64,000 bases of DNA, taken from the NCBI RefSeq assembly GCF_900177795.1, contig NZ_FXWJ01000001.1, positions 186,001-250,000 of the forward strand. Reading direction: 5' to 3'. This stretch comes from Plantibacter elymi (nom. nud.) (lineage in GTDB: Bacteria > Actinomycetota > Actinomycetes > Actinomycetales > Microbacteriaceae). The notes below the pieces were generated by a model. It was not told the DNA's origin. It ran no database searches and saw only the letters and a program-made list of their open reading frames with translations. Position 1 is the first letter of the stretch, and every line of letters begins with the position of its first letter. A program made the translations under genes and the position numbers. Of this stretch, positions 1-9,877 are shown in pieces.

Positions 1-69
1 ATGGTCATCGTGATGCTCCTGGTTCGGTGATGCGGGTGGTCGCGGGTGGCGAGGGGAAGGGTCGGATGG

Positions 70-1548
70 TCAACCGCCGATGGCGTCCATGACGTCGGCG
101 TAGGCCGCCGGGCGACGACGACGCAGGTACGCGGCCTGCACAAGGCCGACGACGGGGCAGACCGCGATGAGGGCGAGCAGGACGGCGCTCACGGTCCCGA
201 ACACGGGGTTACCGCCCGCGTCCACGTCTCCGACGAGCATCGGGAAGTAGACGACGATCACCACGGCCGAACCGACGAGTCCGATGAACCCGAGGCCGGG
301 TGCGACGACCGTGTTCCACACCCGCCGATCCTGCTTCGTGCGGGCGAAGTACACGATCACCGCGAGACTCGTGACCGCCATGAGGATCGCGATCGCGAGG
401 GTAGCGACGCCGGCGAACCACGTGAACACCTGCAGGACGGGGTCGAGACCGAGCACGGCGAAGACGACGATCAGGATCGCCGCGGTGGCGCTCTGGACGA
501 GCGACGAGGTGTGCGGCGAGAGGTGCTTGGGGTGGACGCCGCCGAGCCGGCCCGGCAGGACGCCGGCGTTCGACATCGTGTGCTGGTACCGGGTGATGAC
601 GTTGTGGAAGGACAGGACGCAGGCGAACATGCTCGTGATGAGGAGGACGTTGATGACGAGCTCTCCGACCGGGCCGAGGTAGAGCAGCGTGGTGCGGAGG
701 ATCATCGCGCCGGGATCCTCGCCGGCCACGGCGAGGACGTCGTCAGGGCCCCAGGCCATGACCAGCGCCCAGGAGGCGAGGGTGTAGAACAGGCCGATCC
801 CGATCACCGCGATGTAGGTCGCCCGCGGGATCGTGCGGGACGGGTCCTTCGCCTCATCGCGGAAGATCGCGGTCGCCTCGAACCCGATGAACGCCGCGAT
901 CGCGAACATCAGTCCGACACCGGGCGACCCGGAGAACACCTGCTCGGGCACGAACGGCTCGGCCGACAGTCCGTCGGCACCGCCGGTCACGATCACCGCC
1001 CCGGCGAGGACGAGGACGATCCCGACCTCCGCCACGAGCAGGACACCGAGGACCTTCGAGCTGAGGTCGATGTGGCGATAGCCGAGCAGACCGACGACGG
1101 CGATCGACGCGAGCGAGTACAGGTACCAGGGGATCTCCGGGGCGCCGAGACCGGCGAAGGTCACGCTCAACAGGTAGCCGATGTAGCCGTACACCGACAC
1201 CTGGATGGTCGTGTAGGTCAGGAGGGCGAGGAACGCCGACGCGAGACCGGCCGGTTTGCCGAGCCCGTATCCGACGAAGGTGAAGAAGGCACCCGGCTTG
1301 GGCACGTGCCGCGTCATGGCCGAGAGTCCGACGGCGAACAGCAGCAGGATCACCGCGGACACGACGTACATGCTCGGGAAGCCGACCCCGTTGCCGAGCA
1401 GGATGCCGAGCGGCGCGGCTCCACCGACGACCGTCAACGGCGAGGCCGCGGCGACGACCATGAAGACGATGGCGGTGACGCCGAGCGATCCCTTCAGGGA
1501 CCGGGTGGGCTGTCCGGCATCGGTGGCCGGACCTTTCGTGACGGTCAT
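70..1548 (-). CDS. APC-superfamily amino acid/amine permease
   Basis: This encodes a 492-residue polytopic membrane protein of the amino acid-polyamine-organocation family, expected to import an amino acid or amine with protons. About 12 hydrophobic segments run along its length. The family loop motif is visible at about residues 222-243 (GFEATAIFRDEAKDPSRTIP). The ATG at 1548 is preferred over an upstream start at 1644 because GAGGAG lies just upstream and because the extra 32 residues are charged and unlike a transporter N-terminus. The gene is divergent from a second APC permease at 1761, with a shared 212-bp control region. The substrate cannot be read from the sequence. Confidence 0.9.
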   Translation of the reverse strand: MTVTKGPATDAGQPTRSLKGSLGVTAIVFMVVAAASPLTVVGGAAPLGILLGNGVGFPSMYVVSAVILLLFAVGLSAMTRHVPKPGAFFTFVGYGLGKPAGLASAFLALLTYTTIQVSVYGYIGYLLSVTFAGLGAPEIPWYLYSLASIAVVGLLGYRHIDLSSKVLGVLLVAEVGIVLVLAGAVIVTGGADGLSAEPFVPEQVFSGSPGVGLMFAIAAFIGFEATAIFRDEAKDPSRTIPRATYIAVIGIGLFYTLASWALVMAWGPDDVLAVAGEDPGAMILRTTLLYLGPVGELVINVLLITSMFACVLSFHNVITRYQHTMSNAGVLPGRLGGVHPKHLSPHTSSLVQSATAAILIVVFAVLGLDPVLQVFTWFAGVATLAIAILMAVTSLAVIVYFARTKQDRRVWNTVVAPGLGFIGLVGSAVVIVVYFPMLVGDVDAGGNPVFGTVSAVLLALIAVCPVVGLVQAAYLRRRRPAAYADVMDAIGG

Positions 1549-1760
1549 GGACACTCCTCGAGCAATGCGGCGGTATCGGGACGAGGCCAGCATCCCGGTC
1601 TCCTGTTGCCGCCTCGTCTCGTCGCCGTAACACCTGCTCGGCACCGAATGAGACCGGTCGACACCGCTGTCTCATTTGACGGTCACGAAGCCGAAACACG
1701 CCCGCCACGCCGGTGCAACGGGACGCGCCTAGCCTGAACGACGAGGAGGAGGTGAGGGAC
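1549..1760. promoter_or_regulatory. Divergent control region with operator-like inverted repeat
   Basis: This intergenic region separates two divergent APC permease genes. It holds an inverted repeat with arms AATGAGAC (1647-1654) and GTCTCATT (1669-1676), enclosing a second palindrome CGGT-CGAC-ACCG (1655-1666). The nested symmetry is typical of a dimeric regulator site. The IclR-type regulator encoded at 3248 is the obvious candidate to bind it, but that link is inferred from position only. Confidence 0.45.
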
Positions 1761-3251
1761 GTGACGGCTCTGGAACGCGCGATCAGCAATCCTCCGAGCG
1801 TCCGTGGTCTCGAGTCCCGGTCACCGGTCGACGGCCTCCAGCGGCGCAGTGTCGGGTTCATCGACGTGTTCGCCCAGTCCGTCTCGGCGGTGGCGCCGTC
1901 CGCCGCTGCGACGACGATCCCGTTGATCGTCACCGTGACCGCGGGCGGGGCGACCATGTGGTCGCTCGCCATCGCGATGCTGCTGTCGTTGCTCGTCGCC
2001 ACCACCGTGAACGTGTTCGCGAAGCGCATCGCCGCGACCGGCTCGCTGTACACCTTCGTCTCCAAGGGGCTCGGAACGGGTGCGGCCTTCGTCACGGGCG
2101 TCGCGCTGCTCATCGGGTACGGCTTCATCGCCATGTTCGCCCTGGCCGGTGCCGGGTACTACCTGTCGATCCTGCTGCACCGGTTCTGGCCCGGCATGCC
2201 GAGTTCGACGGGTGTCGTGTCCGCACTCCTCGTGTGCATGGCCGTCGTCTGCCTCGTCGTGCTCGTCCGCGGGATCCACCTGTCCACCCGGGTGACCCTG
2301 ATCGTGGAGAGCGCCTCGGTCGCGATCATCCTCATCCTCGTGGGCGTGCTCCTGTCGCAGCTCGGACCGACGCCCGATTGGTCCGTACTCGGGCTGGATG
2401 CCTCCCCGGAACACCTGGCGGTCGGATCGGTGCTCGCCGTGACCGCCTTCGTCGGATTCGAGAGCTCCTCGACGCTCGGCGTCGAAGCCCGTCGGCCCTT
2501 CGCGAGCATCCCCCGGTCCCTGGTCTGGACCGTCGTCGGCGCGGGTCTCCTCTTCCTCGTCACCTCGTACAGTCAGCTGGCGGGCTTCGCGGCGTTGGGG
2601 GAGGACATCACCGCGACCCGAACGCCCATCAACGACCTGGCGTTGGCCTCCGGGGTCGAGTGGATGGGGCTGCTGCTCGACCTGTCCGTCGCGGCGTCGT
2701 TCCTCGCCTGTGCGATCGCCTCCATCACGGCGTTCTCGCGGGTCGTCTTCTCGATGGGTCGAGAGGGGGTCCTGCCGTCGCGCCTCGGGACCACGCACCG
2801 CCGGTTCCGCACGCCCCATGTGGCGATCGGCGCGGCTCTGGCGATCGTCACGCCGATCTCGGTGCTCGCGCTCGTGCTGACCGGAGGCGCCTGGGCGGCG
2901 ATGCAGGTCCTCATCGTCGTGGCGGCGGCCGGGTACATCACCGCCTATGTCCTCGTCTGCATCGCAGCCCCGGTCTTCCTCTGGCGGATCGGAGAACTGA
3001 CGCTCTGGCCGCTCCTGCGCGCGGTGGTGGCCGGGGTGTTGCTGTCCATCGCGCTCGTGGTCTATCTGGTCGTGGAGAGCGCCGGCGAGCGTGCTGTCGG
3101 CGTCTGGGTGTTCCTCGTCACGATGGCACTCGGCATCGCGATCTGGGCGATCCGGCATCGACGCCGACCGTGGCTGAGTTCGACCGTGGGGGTCTACGAC
3201 GAGACGGTGAGCGCCGACGTGCTCGGCGGACCGTCCGCGGAGCACCGGTGA
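1761..3251 (+). CDS. APC-superfamily permease
   Basis: This encodes a 496-residue membrane transporter of the APC superfamily with about 12 hydrophobic segments. The family signature GFESSSTLGVEARRPFASIP starts near residue 232. The GTG at 1761 is chosen because AGGAGG at 1747-1752 lies at ideal spacing; an ATG at 1713 would place that ribosome-binding site inside the gene. The stop codon overlaps the GTG start of the downstream IclR regulator by four bases, so the two are translationally coupled and the regulator probably controls this transporter. It is only distantly similar to the divergent permease at 70-1548, so this is not a recent duplication. The substrate is unknown. Confidence 0.9.
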   Translation: MTALERAISNPPSVRGLESRSPVDGLQRRSVGFIDVFAQSVSAVAPSAAATTIPLIVTVTAGGATMWSLAIAMLLSLLVATTVNVFAKRIAATGSLYTFVSKGLGTGAAFVTGVALLIGYGFIAMFALAGAGYYLSILLHRFWPGMPSSTGVVSALLVCMAVVCLVVLVRGIHLSTRVTLIVESASVAIILILVGVLLSQLGPTPDWSVLGLDASPEHLAVGSVLAVTAFVGFESSSTLGVEARRPFASIPRSLVWTVVGAGLLFLVTSYSQLAGFAALGEDITATRTPINDLALASGVEWMGLLLDLSVAASFLACAIASITAFSRVVFSMGREGVLPSRLGTTHRRFRTPHVAIGAALAIVTPISVLALVLTGGAWAAMQVLIVVAAAGYITAYVLVCIAAPVFLWRIGELTLWPLLRAVVAGVLLSIALVVYLVVESAGERAVGVWVFLVTMALGIAIWAIRHRRRPWLSSTVGVYDETVSADVLGGPSAEHR

Positions 3252-3973
3252 GCGGCGCGGGCGAGCTCCGCGCCCGACAACCGAAGGCCGTGCACAGCGC
3301 GCTCACCGTGCTCGAAGAGGTCGCGCGATGCGGTGCCGGTGTGACGGCGCAGGAGGTCTCCGCCGGACTCGACATGCCGAGGGCGACCACCTACCGACTC
3401 CTCAACCTCCTCGTCCAGGACGAATACCTCGTCCGCATGCCCGACCTGCGCGGATTCGCACTCGGGCGGAAGGTCGTTGAACTCGCCCATCTCGTCGCTC
3501 CGGCCCCACCCCCGCTCGCTGCGCGCGAGGTGATCGGACGATTGCGGTCGAGCGTACGAGGAGGCGTCCACCTCGTGCGGTACGAGGGCGATCGGATCAG
3601 GATCGCGGATGCGGATCCCGACTTCCCGTTGAGTGACGAGCAGCGGATCGTCAGGCGCCTCGACACCTCCGCGATCGGGCGTCTGCTCCTGCACGAGCTC
3701 GCTCACGGCGGATACGACTGGTCAGGACTCGTCCAGCGGCCGTTCCGGGACGCCGAGCCCTTGATCCACGACGTCGAACGACTCGGGTACGCACGCCAAG
3801 TGGGTGAGGTGACGCCCGGTCACGGTTGCCTCGTGGTCCCGATCCGGGACGACCGCGGCGGTCTCGTCGCGGGGCTGTCGCTTTCGGCACCGAGTGAGCG
3901 GATCGAGCGTCCCGCCGCACTCCTCGACCTCCTGATCGACGGCTCGCGCCAGCTGCAGCCGCTCCTCGTCTGA
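3248..3973 (+). CDS. IclR-family transcriptional regulator
   Basis: This encodes a 241-residue regulator. The N-terminal winged helix (about residues 14-62, including the segment TAQEVSAGLDMPRATTYRLL) matches IclR DNA-binding domains, and the remainder has the length of the IclR effector domain, ending in LVAGLSLSAPSERI, a typical strand pattern of the family. It starts with GTG within the stop of the upstream permease (GTGA overlap), so it is co-transcribed with that gene. IclR proteins usually repress or activate adjacent catabolic or transport genes; the nested inverted repeat at 1647-1676 is a likely target. The effector is not identifiable. Confidence 0.88.
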   Translation: MSGAGELRARQPKAVHSALTVLEEVARCGAGVTAQEVSAGLDMPRATTYRLLNLLVQDEYLVRMPDLRGFALGRKVVELAHLVAPAPPPLAAREVIGRLRSSVRGGVHLVRYEGDRIRIADADPDFPLSDEQRIVRRLDTSAIGRLLLHELAHGGYDWSGLVQRPFRDAEPLIHDVERLGYARQVGEVTPGHGCLVVPIRDDRGGLVAGLSLSAPSERIERPAALLDLLIDGSRQLQPLLV

Positions 3974-4049
3974 CCGCCGGACGTCCGTGTGACATCAGCC
4001 TCGAGAAGGCGCATAATCAGAATATGCAGCCAGCTGATCGTTTCCGCGC

Positions 4050-5729
4050 ATGACGGAGTCCACGCCTTCCGCGAAGCCTGAGCGCTCGCCGTCGGACCGT
4101 CGCAAATGGTTCGGCCTCGTCGTCATCAGCATCGCCGTCGCCCTCATCATCGTCGACTCGACGATCGTCAACGTGGCGATCCCGTCGATCGTCGACGACC
4201 TCGGGATCTCCTCGACCCAGGTGCAGTGGGTCCAGGAGTCCTACACGCTCGTCTTCGCCGCGCTGCTCATCGTCTTCGGCACGCTCGCCGACCGGTTCGG
4301 CCGTCGTCGGATGCTGCTCGTCGGCGTCGTGGTCTTCGGCGGAGCCTCCGTCTTCGCCGCACTCGCGGCGACGGGCGACCTCCTGATCCTGTCCCGGGTG
4401 ATCCAGGGCGTCGGCGGCGCGATGATCCTGCCGACGACCCTCTCGATCATCAACGCGACCTTCCGAGGCCGCGACCGTGCGATCGCCTTCGCGGTGTGGG
4501 GCTCCACGATCGGGGGCATGGTGGCCGTCGGTCCGCTCCTCGGAGGCTGGCTCACCACCGACTTCTCCTGGCGCTGGGCGTTCGGCATCAACGTGCCGCT
4601 CGGTGTCCTCATCATCGTCGGACTGCTCCTGTTCGTGTCGGAGTCGCGGGAACCCGCGACCGACCGCATCGACGCCGTCGGCGCCGTCCTGTCGATCCTG
4701 ACGAGCGCGTCCCTCGTCTACGGACTCATCGAGGGCCGGAGTCTCGGGTGGTGGCTCACCGACAACCCGCTCGTCATCGGGGACTGGACCTGGCCGTTCA
4801 GCCTCTCCCCGGTGCCCGTGGCACTGATGATCACGGTCGTCGCAGGTGTCGCGTTCGTCCTCTGGGGACGCCACCGGATGCGCCATGGGCGCAGCACGAT
4901 CGTCGCGTTCTCCCTGTTCTCCCTGCCGTCGTTCCGGAACGGCAACATCGCCGCCCTCATCGTCTCGCTGGGGGAGTTCGGCATCATCCTCTCGCTGCCG
5001 ATCTGGCTCCAGTTCGTCCTCGGCTACAGCGCACTGCAGACCGGTCTGATCCTCCTGGCCCTCGCGATCGGCTCCTTCGTCGCGAGCGGGTTCGCTGGCG
5101 CGTTCGGCAACCGGGTCGCACCCGTCCTGATCGTCCGCGTCGGCATCGTCGCGGAGATCATCGGTGTCGCGGGCATCGGGCTGGTCGTCGGGCCGGCGAC
5201 CGAATGGTTCGCGATCGTGCCGTTCCTGTTCGTCTACGGCTTCGGCGTCGGTCTCGCCACCGCACAGCTGACGGGCGTCGTCCTGAAGGATGTGCCCGTC
5301 GAGCAGAGCGGCCAGGGTTCCGGGACGCAGAGCACGGCGAGGCAGATCGGCTCGGCACTCGGTATTGCCGTCCTCGGGACCATCCTCTTCGTGAGTACGG
5401 CGTCGGTCCTCGACGGACGACTCGAGGACGCCGGTGTGCCGAGCGCGCAGCGCGACGCCCTCGTGACGAGTGTCGTCGACAGCTCGGGCGCCGCCATCGC
5501 CGGTCTCGACGCGAACCCGGCGACCGCGACGGTGGCCGAGGACGCCAGGATCGCCCTGTCGGACGGCACCCGCTCCGCGGCGTTCGCGGCCGCAGGATTC
5601 CTGGCCGTGGGCTTCCTCGCCACCCTGTCGCTCGGCGCCGGGCGCCGGGAGGACCGAGAGGACGAAGCCGGAGCACGAGCGGACGGGACGGACTCCTCCG
5701 AGACGTTCGACCCGACCTCGCGGACGTAG
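4050..5729 (+). CDS. MFS drug:H+ antiporter, DHA2 (EmrB/QacA) type
   Basis: This 559-residue major facilitator has the size and about 14 hydrophobic segments of DHA2 exporters. Visible signatures are the first-helix motif LIIVDSTIVNVAIPSI (residues 32-47) and MFS motif A GTLADRFGRRR (77-87). The family typically exports drugs, dyes or natural products using the proton gradient. The C-terminal tail after the last helix is short, charged and probably cytoplasmic. It stands alone, 76 bases after the IclR gene, with no obvious coupled regulator. It may be self-resistance or general efflux; the substrate is undetermined. Confidence 0.92.
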   Translation: MTESTPSAKPERSPSDRRKWFGLVVISIAVALIIVDSTIVNVAIPSIVDDLGISSTQVQWVQESYTLVFAALLIVFGTLADRFGRRRMLLVGVVVFGGASVFAALAATGDLLILSRVIQGVGGAMILPTTLSIINATFRGRDRAIAFAVWGSTIGGMVAVGPLLGGWLTTDFSWRWAFGINVPLGVLIIVGLLLFVSESREPATDRIDAVGAVLSILTSASLVYGLIEGRSLGWWLTDNPLVIGDWTWPFSLSPVPVALMITVVAGVAFVLWGRHRMRHGRSTIVAFSLFSLPSFRNGNIAALIVSLGEFGIILSLPIWLQFVLGYSALQTGLILLALAIGSFVASGFAGAFGNRVAPVLIVRVGIVAEIIGVAGIGLVVGPATEWFAIVPFLFVYGFGVGLATAQLTGVVLKDVPVEQSGQGSGTQSTARQIGSALGIAVLGTILFVSTASVLDGRLEDAGVPSAQRDALVTSVVDSSGAAIAGLDANPATATVAEDARIALSDGTRSAAFAAAGFLAVGFLATLSLGAGRREDREDEAGARADGTDSSETFDPTSRT

Positions 5730-5815
5730 GGCTTCGAGGCCGCCTCACACCTCCGCCGGCGGCGAATCGGCGTCTCCCGGCGCACAAGCATCCAGGTTCG
5801 ACTGGGAGGCCCCCG

Positions 5816-5821
5816 TACAAT
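5816..5821 (+). promoter_or_regulatory. Candidate -10 box upstream of DUF6049-murJ
   Basis: TACAAT lies 44 bases upstream of the DUF6049 gene in an otherwise GC-rich gap. No convincing -35 element is seen at 16-18 bases distance, which is common for actinobacterial promoters. The call is weak. Confidence 0.3.
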
Positions 5822-5864
5822 CGTCACCGGACGGCTCCGCCCGAGCGGACCGTCCCCACCGCCC

Positions 5865-8204
5865 ATGACACGCCACCGCCACCGCCCACGCCTCCTCAGC
5901 GCCCTCGCAGCAGCCGCGCTGTCGCTCGCCGTGGTGTCCGCCGGCGGTTGGTCCACGGGTTCCAGTGCGATCGCCTCGCCCGAGCTGAGCGCGAACACGG
6001 CATCGACTCCCGACGGCCTCGTGTCCGTCGAGGTGAGCCCGAGCGACGGGGGAGCGGTCGAACCGTCGTCCCTCACCTCGTTCGGCATCACGCTCACGAA
6101 CGGCACCGACGCCGACCTCCCCGCCGGCTCCGTGTCCGTGGCGGTCACCACGGCGCGGATCACCGGCACGGCGGCGCTCGACGCGTGGCTCGACACGACC
6201 GGGGTGGACGCGGCCGCGACGCCCGCCGGCACCACCGTGGTGCGGACGATCGACATCCCCGAGCTCATCGCCGGACAGCAGTACGTCGTCAGCGGTCTCG
6301 ACTTCACTCCTCCGGCGTTGGGGTTCGACGACGCCGACGCCTGGGGCTCCTATGGCGTCTCAGCCGGCTATGTCGCGGGCGACACGGCGGCCGGAGGTCG
6401 GACGGCGCTCGTCTGGCGGGCGCAAGGCCAACCCACGTCAGCCTCGGTCGCGCTCGTCGCCCCGCTCACCGTCCCCCTCAGCTACGGCGGTCTCCTCGAT
6501 GCGGACGAACTCACCGAGCTCACGGCCGACGACGGCGCGCTCACGACGCAGCTCGACGCACTCTTCGGCGAGCAGATCGCGCTCGGGATCGACCCACGCA
6601 TCATCGCGTCGATCCGGGCGCTCGGCACGCGCGCACCGGAGAGCGCCGTCGCCTGGCTCGCCCGCCTCGAGGCCGCTCCGAACGAGACCTTCGCGCTCCA
6701 GTACGGCGACGCCGAACCCGCCGTGCAGGCCGAAGCCGGCCTCGACCGACTGCTGACCCCGAGCTCGTTCTCCTTCGCCTTGAACGTCGCCGACTTCCCC
6801 GTCGTGCAGCCGACCGAGACGCCCACCCCGACCGCGTCGCCGACCACCGGGCCCGACGACGTCCAGCCGACTCCGCAGGCCGGCTCCTCACCGGCCACGT
6901 CCTCCGACCCGTCGGCGGCAGCCACGCCGTCGGAGGAACCGACACCCGCACCGAGCCCGTCCGAGACCCCCGGCCAGGCGGTGCCGACCGTTCCGACGAT
7001 GGACGAGCTCCTCAAGTGGAGTTACTCGCTCCCGGGCATCGTGTGGGCGGGAGGCGCGGTGACCGATGCGGATCTCGCCGTCTTCGCCGCATCTGGCGGA
7101 ACGGTCACGTTGCTCGACTCCGCGAACACGACCGACACCGGACAGTCCGTGCGCGCCTCGGCGACGGTCGGCACGGCGCAGACACTGCTGGCCGACCACG
7201 GCCTCGCCGAGTCGCTGGGCGACGCCGCCGCCGCCACGACGGACGCCGCGTTCGAGAGCGCCATCGCCGATGTGAACGCGCGGGCGGCCGCCATCGGCAC
7301 CGAGGGTTCGTCCGGCGGAACGGTCGTCGCCGTGCTGCCTCGGGGAGTGGACGCGGCCCTGCCCGCCCTCGCCGACACCGTGAACGCGCTCCGCTCCCTG
7401 CCGGCCACGACGCAGACCTCCCTGGCGGCGACGCTCGCCGAACCGCCGGCCGCGGCGACGCTCGGGGCGATGGCACCCGACAGCGAGCGCGTTTCCGACG
7501 TGCAGGTCCTCCTCGACGAGGAACAGGACGTCACCGCCTTCTCCTCGGTACTCGACGAACCCGAGCTGCTGACCGGACGGGAGCGCGCCACCCTGCTCTC
7601 CAGCCTCGCGGCCGGCTGGCTGCGTGCGGAGGGCGACTGGGGATCGGCGGTCACCGCGCAGCAGGAACGGACGGACACGGTCCTCGCATCGGTGCGCGTC
7701 ACCGACAGCAGTCGCATCAACATGGTCGGCGGCGAGGTGTCCCTGCCGTTCGCCGTGCGCAACGACCTGCCCTATCCCGTCACCGTGGTCATGGAGGCCT
7801 CGCCGAGCAACGGTCGACTGAGCATCTCCGGTTCCGTGACGCAGGAGATCGCCGCGGACTCGCGCGCCACCGTGCTCATCCCCGTGCAGTCGCAGATCGG
7901 CAACGGCGACGTCACCCTCCGTCTGCAACTCTTCAGCACCAGCGGGCAGGCGATCGGTGAACAGTCCTTCGTGGGCGTGAACGTCCGCGCCGATTGGGAG
8001 GGCATCGGTGCCGTCGTCCTCGCCCTGCTCGTCGCCCTGCTGTTCGTCAGCGGTGTGGTCCGCATGGTGCTGAGCCGACGAGCCAAGCGACGCGGCTCGG
8101 GTTCCACATCCGCCGCCCCCGCAGATGCTCCGGACGGCGGTCAGCCGCCAGGCGATGAGCCCCCGGTAGAGTCGTCACCCGGACGACAGGAGACGAATGG
8201 CTGA
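5865..8204 (+). CDS. DUF6049 family secreted/membrane-anchored protein
   Basis: This encodes a 779-residue envelope protein of unknown function in the actinobacterial family DUF6049, which normally lies directly upstream of murJ, as here. It has an N-terminal signal sequence (basic start RHRHRPR, hydrophobic core to about residue 37), a large extracytoplasmic region, a Pro/Thr/Ser-rich linker at about 312-368, and one C-terminal transmembrane helix at about 708-734 followed by a basic cytoplasmic tail. Its last codons overlap murJ by eight bases, so the two are coupled. The conserved linkage suggests a role in lipid II export or peptidoglycan assembly, but this is inference. Confidence 0.85.
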   Translation: MTRHRHRPRLLSALAAAALSLAVVSAGGWSTGSSAIASPELSANTASTPDGLVSVEVSPSDGGAVEPSSLTSFGITLTNGTDADLPAGSVSVAVTTARITGTAALDAWLDTTGVDAAATPAGTTVVRTIDIPELIAGQQYVVSGLDFTPPALGFDDADAWGSYGVSAGYVAGDTAAGGRTALVWRAQGQPTSASVALVAPLTVPLSYGGLLDADELTELTADDGALTTQLDALFGEQIALGIDPRIIASIRALGTRAPESAVAWLARLEAAPNETFALQYGDAEPAVQAEAGLDRLLTPSSFSFALNVADFPVVQPTETPTPTASPTTGPDDVQPTPQAGSSPATSSDPSAAATPSEEPTPAPSPSETPGQAVPTVPTMDELLKWSYSLPGIVWAGGAVTDADLAVFAASGGTVTLLDSANTTDTGQSVRASATVGTAQTLLADHGLAESLGDAAAATTDAAFESAIADVNARAAAIGTEGSSGGTVVAVLPRGVDAALPALADTVNALRSLPATTQTSLAATLAEPPAAATLGAMAPDSERVSDVQVLLDEEQDVTAFSSVLDEPELLTGRERATLLSSLAAGWLRAEGDWGSAVTAQQERTDTVLASVRVTDSSRINMVGGEVSLPFAVRNDLPYPVTVVMEASPSNGRLSISGSVTQEIAADSRATVLIPVQSQIGNGDVTLRLQLFSTSGQAIGEQSFVGVNVRADWEGIGAVVLALLVALLFVSGVVRMVLSRRAKRRGSGSTSAAPADAPDGGQPPGDEPPVESSPGRQETNG

Positions 8205-9813
8205 CGGCATCGGCAGGGCGAGCGCGCTCCTCGCCTCGGGAACCCTCGTCTCCCGACTGCTCGGCTTCGTCAAAGCGATCCTCGTGGCTCAGGCCATCGG
8301 CGTCCTGGTCATCGGCGACACCTTCGCGATCGCCAACCAGCTCCCGAACACGATCTACGTCATCATCGGTGGCGGCGTGCTCAGCGCCGTGCTCGTGCCG
8401 CAGATCGTCCGTGCGGGGATCCACGCCGACGGTGGCAACGCGTACATCAACAAGCTCGTCACCATCACCCTCGTCTTCATCGGCGGGGCCACCGCGCTCA
8501 TCACCCTGCTCGCACCCGTGTTCGTGTTCATCGTCGCCGCGACGCTGTCGCCTGATCAATTCGCGCTCGCGACGGCGTTCGCCTACTGGTGTCTCCCGCA
8601 GATCCTGTTCTACGCGCTTTACACCGTCCTCGGGGAGGTCCTGAACGCACGCAGGATGTTCGGTCCGTTCACCTGGGCACCGGTGCTCAACAACGTCATC
8701 GCGATCGCCGGGCTGATCGCCTTCATCACGCTGTACGGCAGCGGCGACCTCGCGGTCAGCGAGTGGACCGACGGTCGAACGGTGCTCCTCGCAGGCTCCG
8801 CCACCCTCGGCGTCGTCGTCCAGGCCGCCTTCCTCATGCTGTTCTGGCGTCGGGCCGGACTGCGTTTCCGACCGGACTTCGAGTGGCGAGGCGTCGGCCT
8901 CCGGGCCACCGGGCGGATCGCCAGCTGGACCTTCGGGATGCTGCTCCTCACGACCGGTGCCGGGATCATCGAGACCCAGATCGTCGCCTCCGTGAGCGAT
9001 AAGGGGCCCTCGGTCGCGATCCTCAACTACGCCTGGCTGATCTTCATGCTCCCGCACTCGATCATCACCGTCTCGATCGCGACGGCCTATTTCACGCGGA
9101 TGAGCGAGCACGCGCAGGGCACACGCGATCGCGGACGGGACATCCAGCGGCTGCAAGCCGACATCTCCGGGGCCATCCGTGTCGTGAGCGTCCTCATCGT
9201 GCTCGCAGCGGCCGTCATCATGGTGGTCGCCGTGCCGTTCGGCAGTATCTTCGCCGAGACGTTCGAACAGGCGCAGGCGATGGGCGGCATCATCATCGCG
9301 TTCGTGATCGGACTCGTCCCCTTCTGCATCCTCTTCGTCCTCCAGCGCGCCTTCTACGCCCTCGGAGATACGAAGACGCCGTTCTTCTTCACCCTGTTCC
9401 AGACCCTCCTCTTCGTCCTGCTCGCGCTGATCGTGCTCCTGGTCCTCCCACCGCATCTGGTGGGTGCCGGCGTCGCGCTCGCCATCACGATCGCGTGCAT
9501 CGCACAGACCGTGGTCGCCGCACTGCTGCTCCGGCGCCGGCTGGGGGGTCTCGACGGCCGACGGATCGTCATGAGCCTGGTCCGGTTCATCGCCGCCGCC
9601 GTGCCTGCGGCTGTGGTCGGCGTCGTCGTGCTGCTGCTGCTCGGCGGTGTCAGCGAGGAGGGGTTCCCGACCGCCACGATCCCCGGCGCCATCGTCACCA
9701 TGGCCGTCGTCGGGGCGGCGATGGCCGCCGTGTACCTCGCGGTGCTCGCCCTCCTGCGCACGCCCGAGCTGAAGGCGGCCTTGGCGCCCGTCCTCGCCCG
9801 GTTCGGGCGCTGA
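8197..9813 (+). CDS. murJ: Lipid II flippase MurJ
   Basis: This encodes a 538-residue MviN/MurJ protein of the MOP exporter superfamily, which flips the peptidoglycan precursor lipid II across the cytoplasmic membrane. The N-terminus contains the characteristic segment SRLLGFVKAILVAQAIG (about residues 20-36), and about 14 hydrophobic helices follow. It lacks the pseudokinase extension seen in the mycobacterial homologue. The start overlaps the end of the DUF6049 gene by eight bases. Its position before trxB-trxA-parB-parA is the usual actinobacterial arrangement. Confidence 0.95.
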   Translation: MADGIGRASALLASGTLVSRLLGFVKAILVAQAIGVLVIGDTFAIANQLPNTIYVIIGGGVLSAVLVPQIVRAGIHADGGNAYINKLVTITLVFIGGATALITLLAPVFVFIVAATLSPDQFALATAFAYWCLPQILFYALYTVLGEVLNARRMFGPFTWAPVLNNVIAIAGLIAFITLYGSGDLAVSEWTDGRTVLLAGSATLGVVVQAAFLMLFWRRAGLRFRPDFEWRGVGLRATGRIASWTFGMLLLTTGAGIIETQIVASVSDKGPSVAILNYAWLIFMLPHSIITVSIATAYFTRMSEHAQGTRDRGRDIQRLQADISGAIRVVSVLIVLAAAVIMVVAVPFGSIFAETFEQAQAMGGIIIAFVIGLVPFCILFVLQRAFYALGDTKTPFFFTLFQTLLFVLLALIVLLVLPPHLVGAGVALAITIACIAQTVVAALLLRRRLGGLDGRRIVMSLVRFIAAAVPAAVVGVVVLLLLGGVSEEGFPTATIPGAIVTMAVVGAAMAAVYLAVLALLRTPELKAALAPVLARFGR

Positions 9814-9877
9814 CACCCACGCGTCGACACCACCTCGATCTCACCGGCTGAGAGCTGTCCGAGGCCCCGGGGGGAGC

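Noticed and set aside
4106-7960. 1284-residue open frame on the plus strand
   Set aside because: It runs through the MFS and DUF6049 genes in another frame, is dominated by Arg/Pro/Gly, and matches no family; a GC-rich shadow frame.
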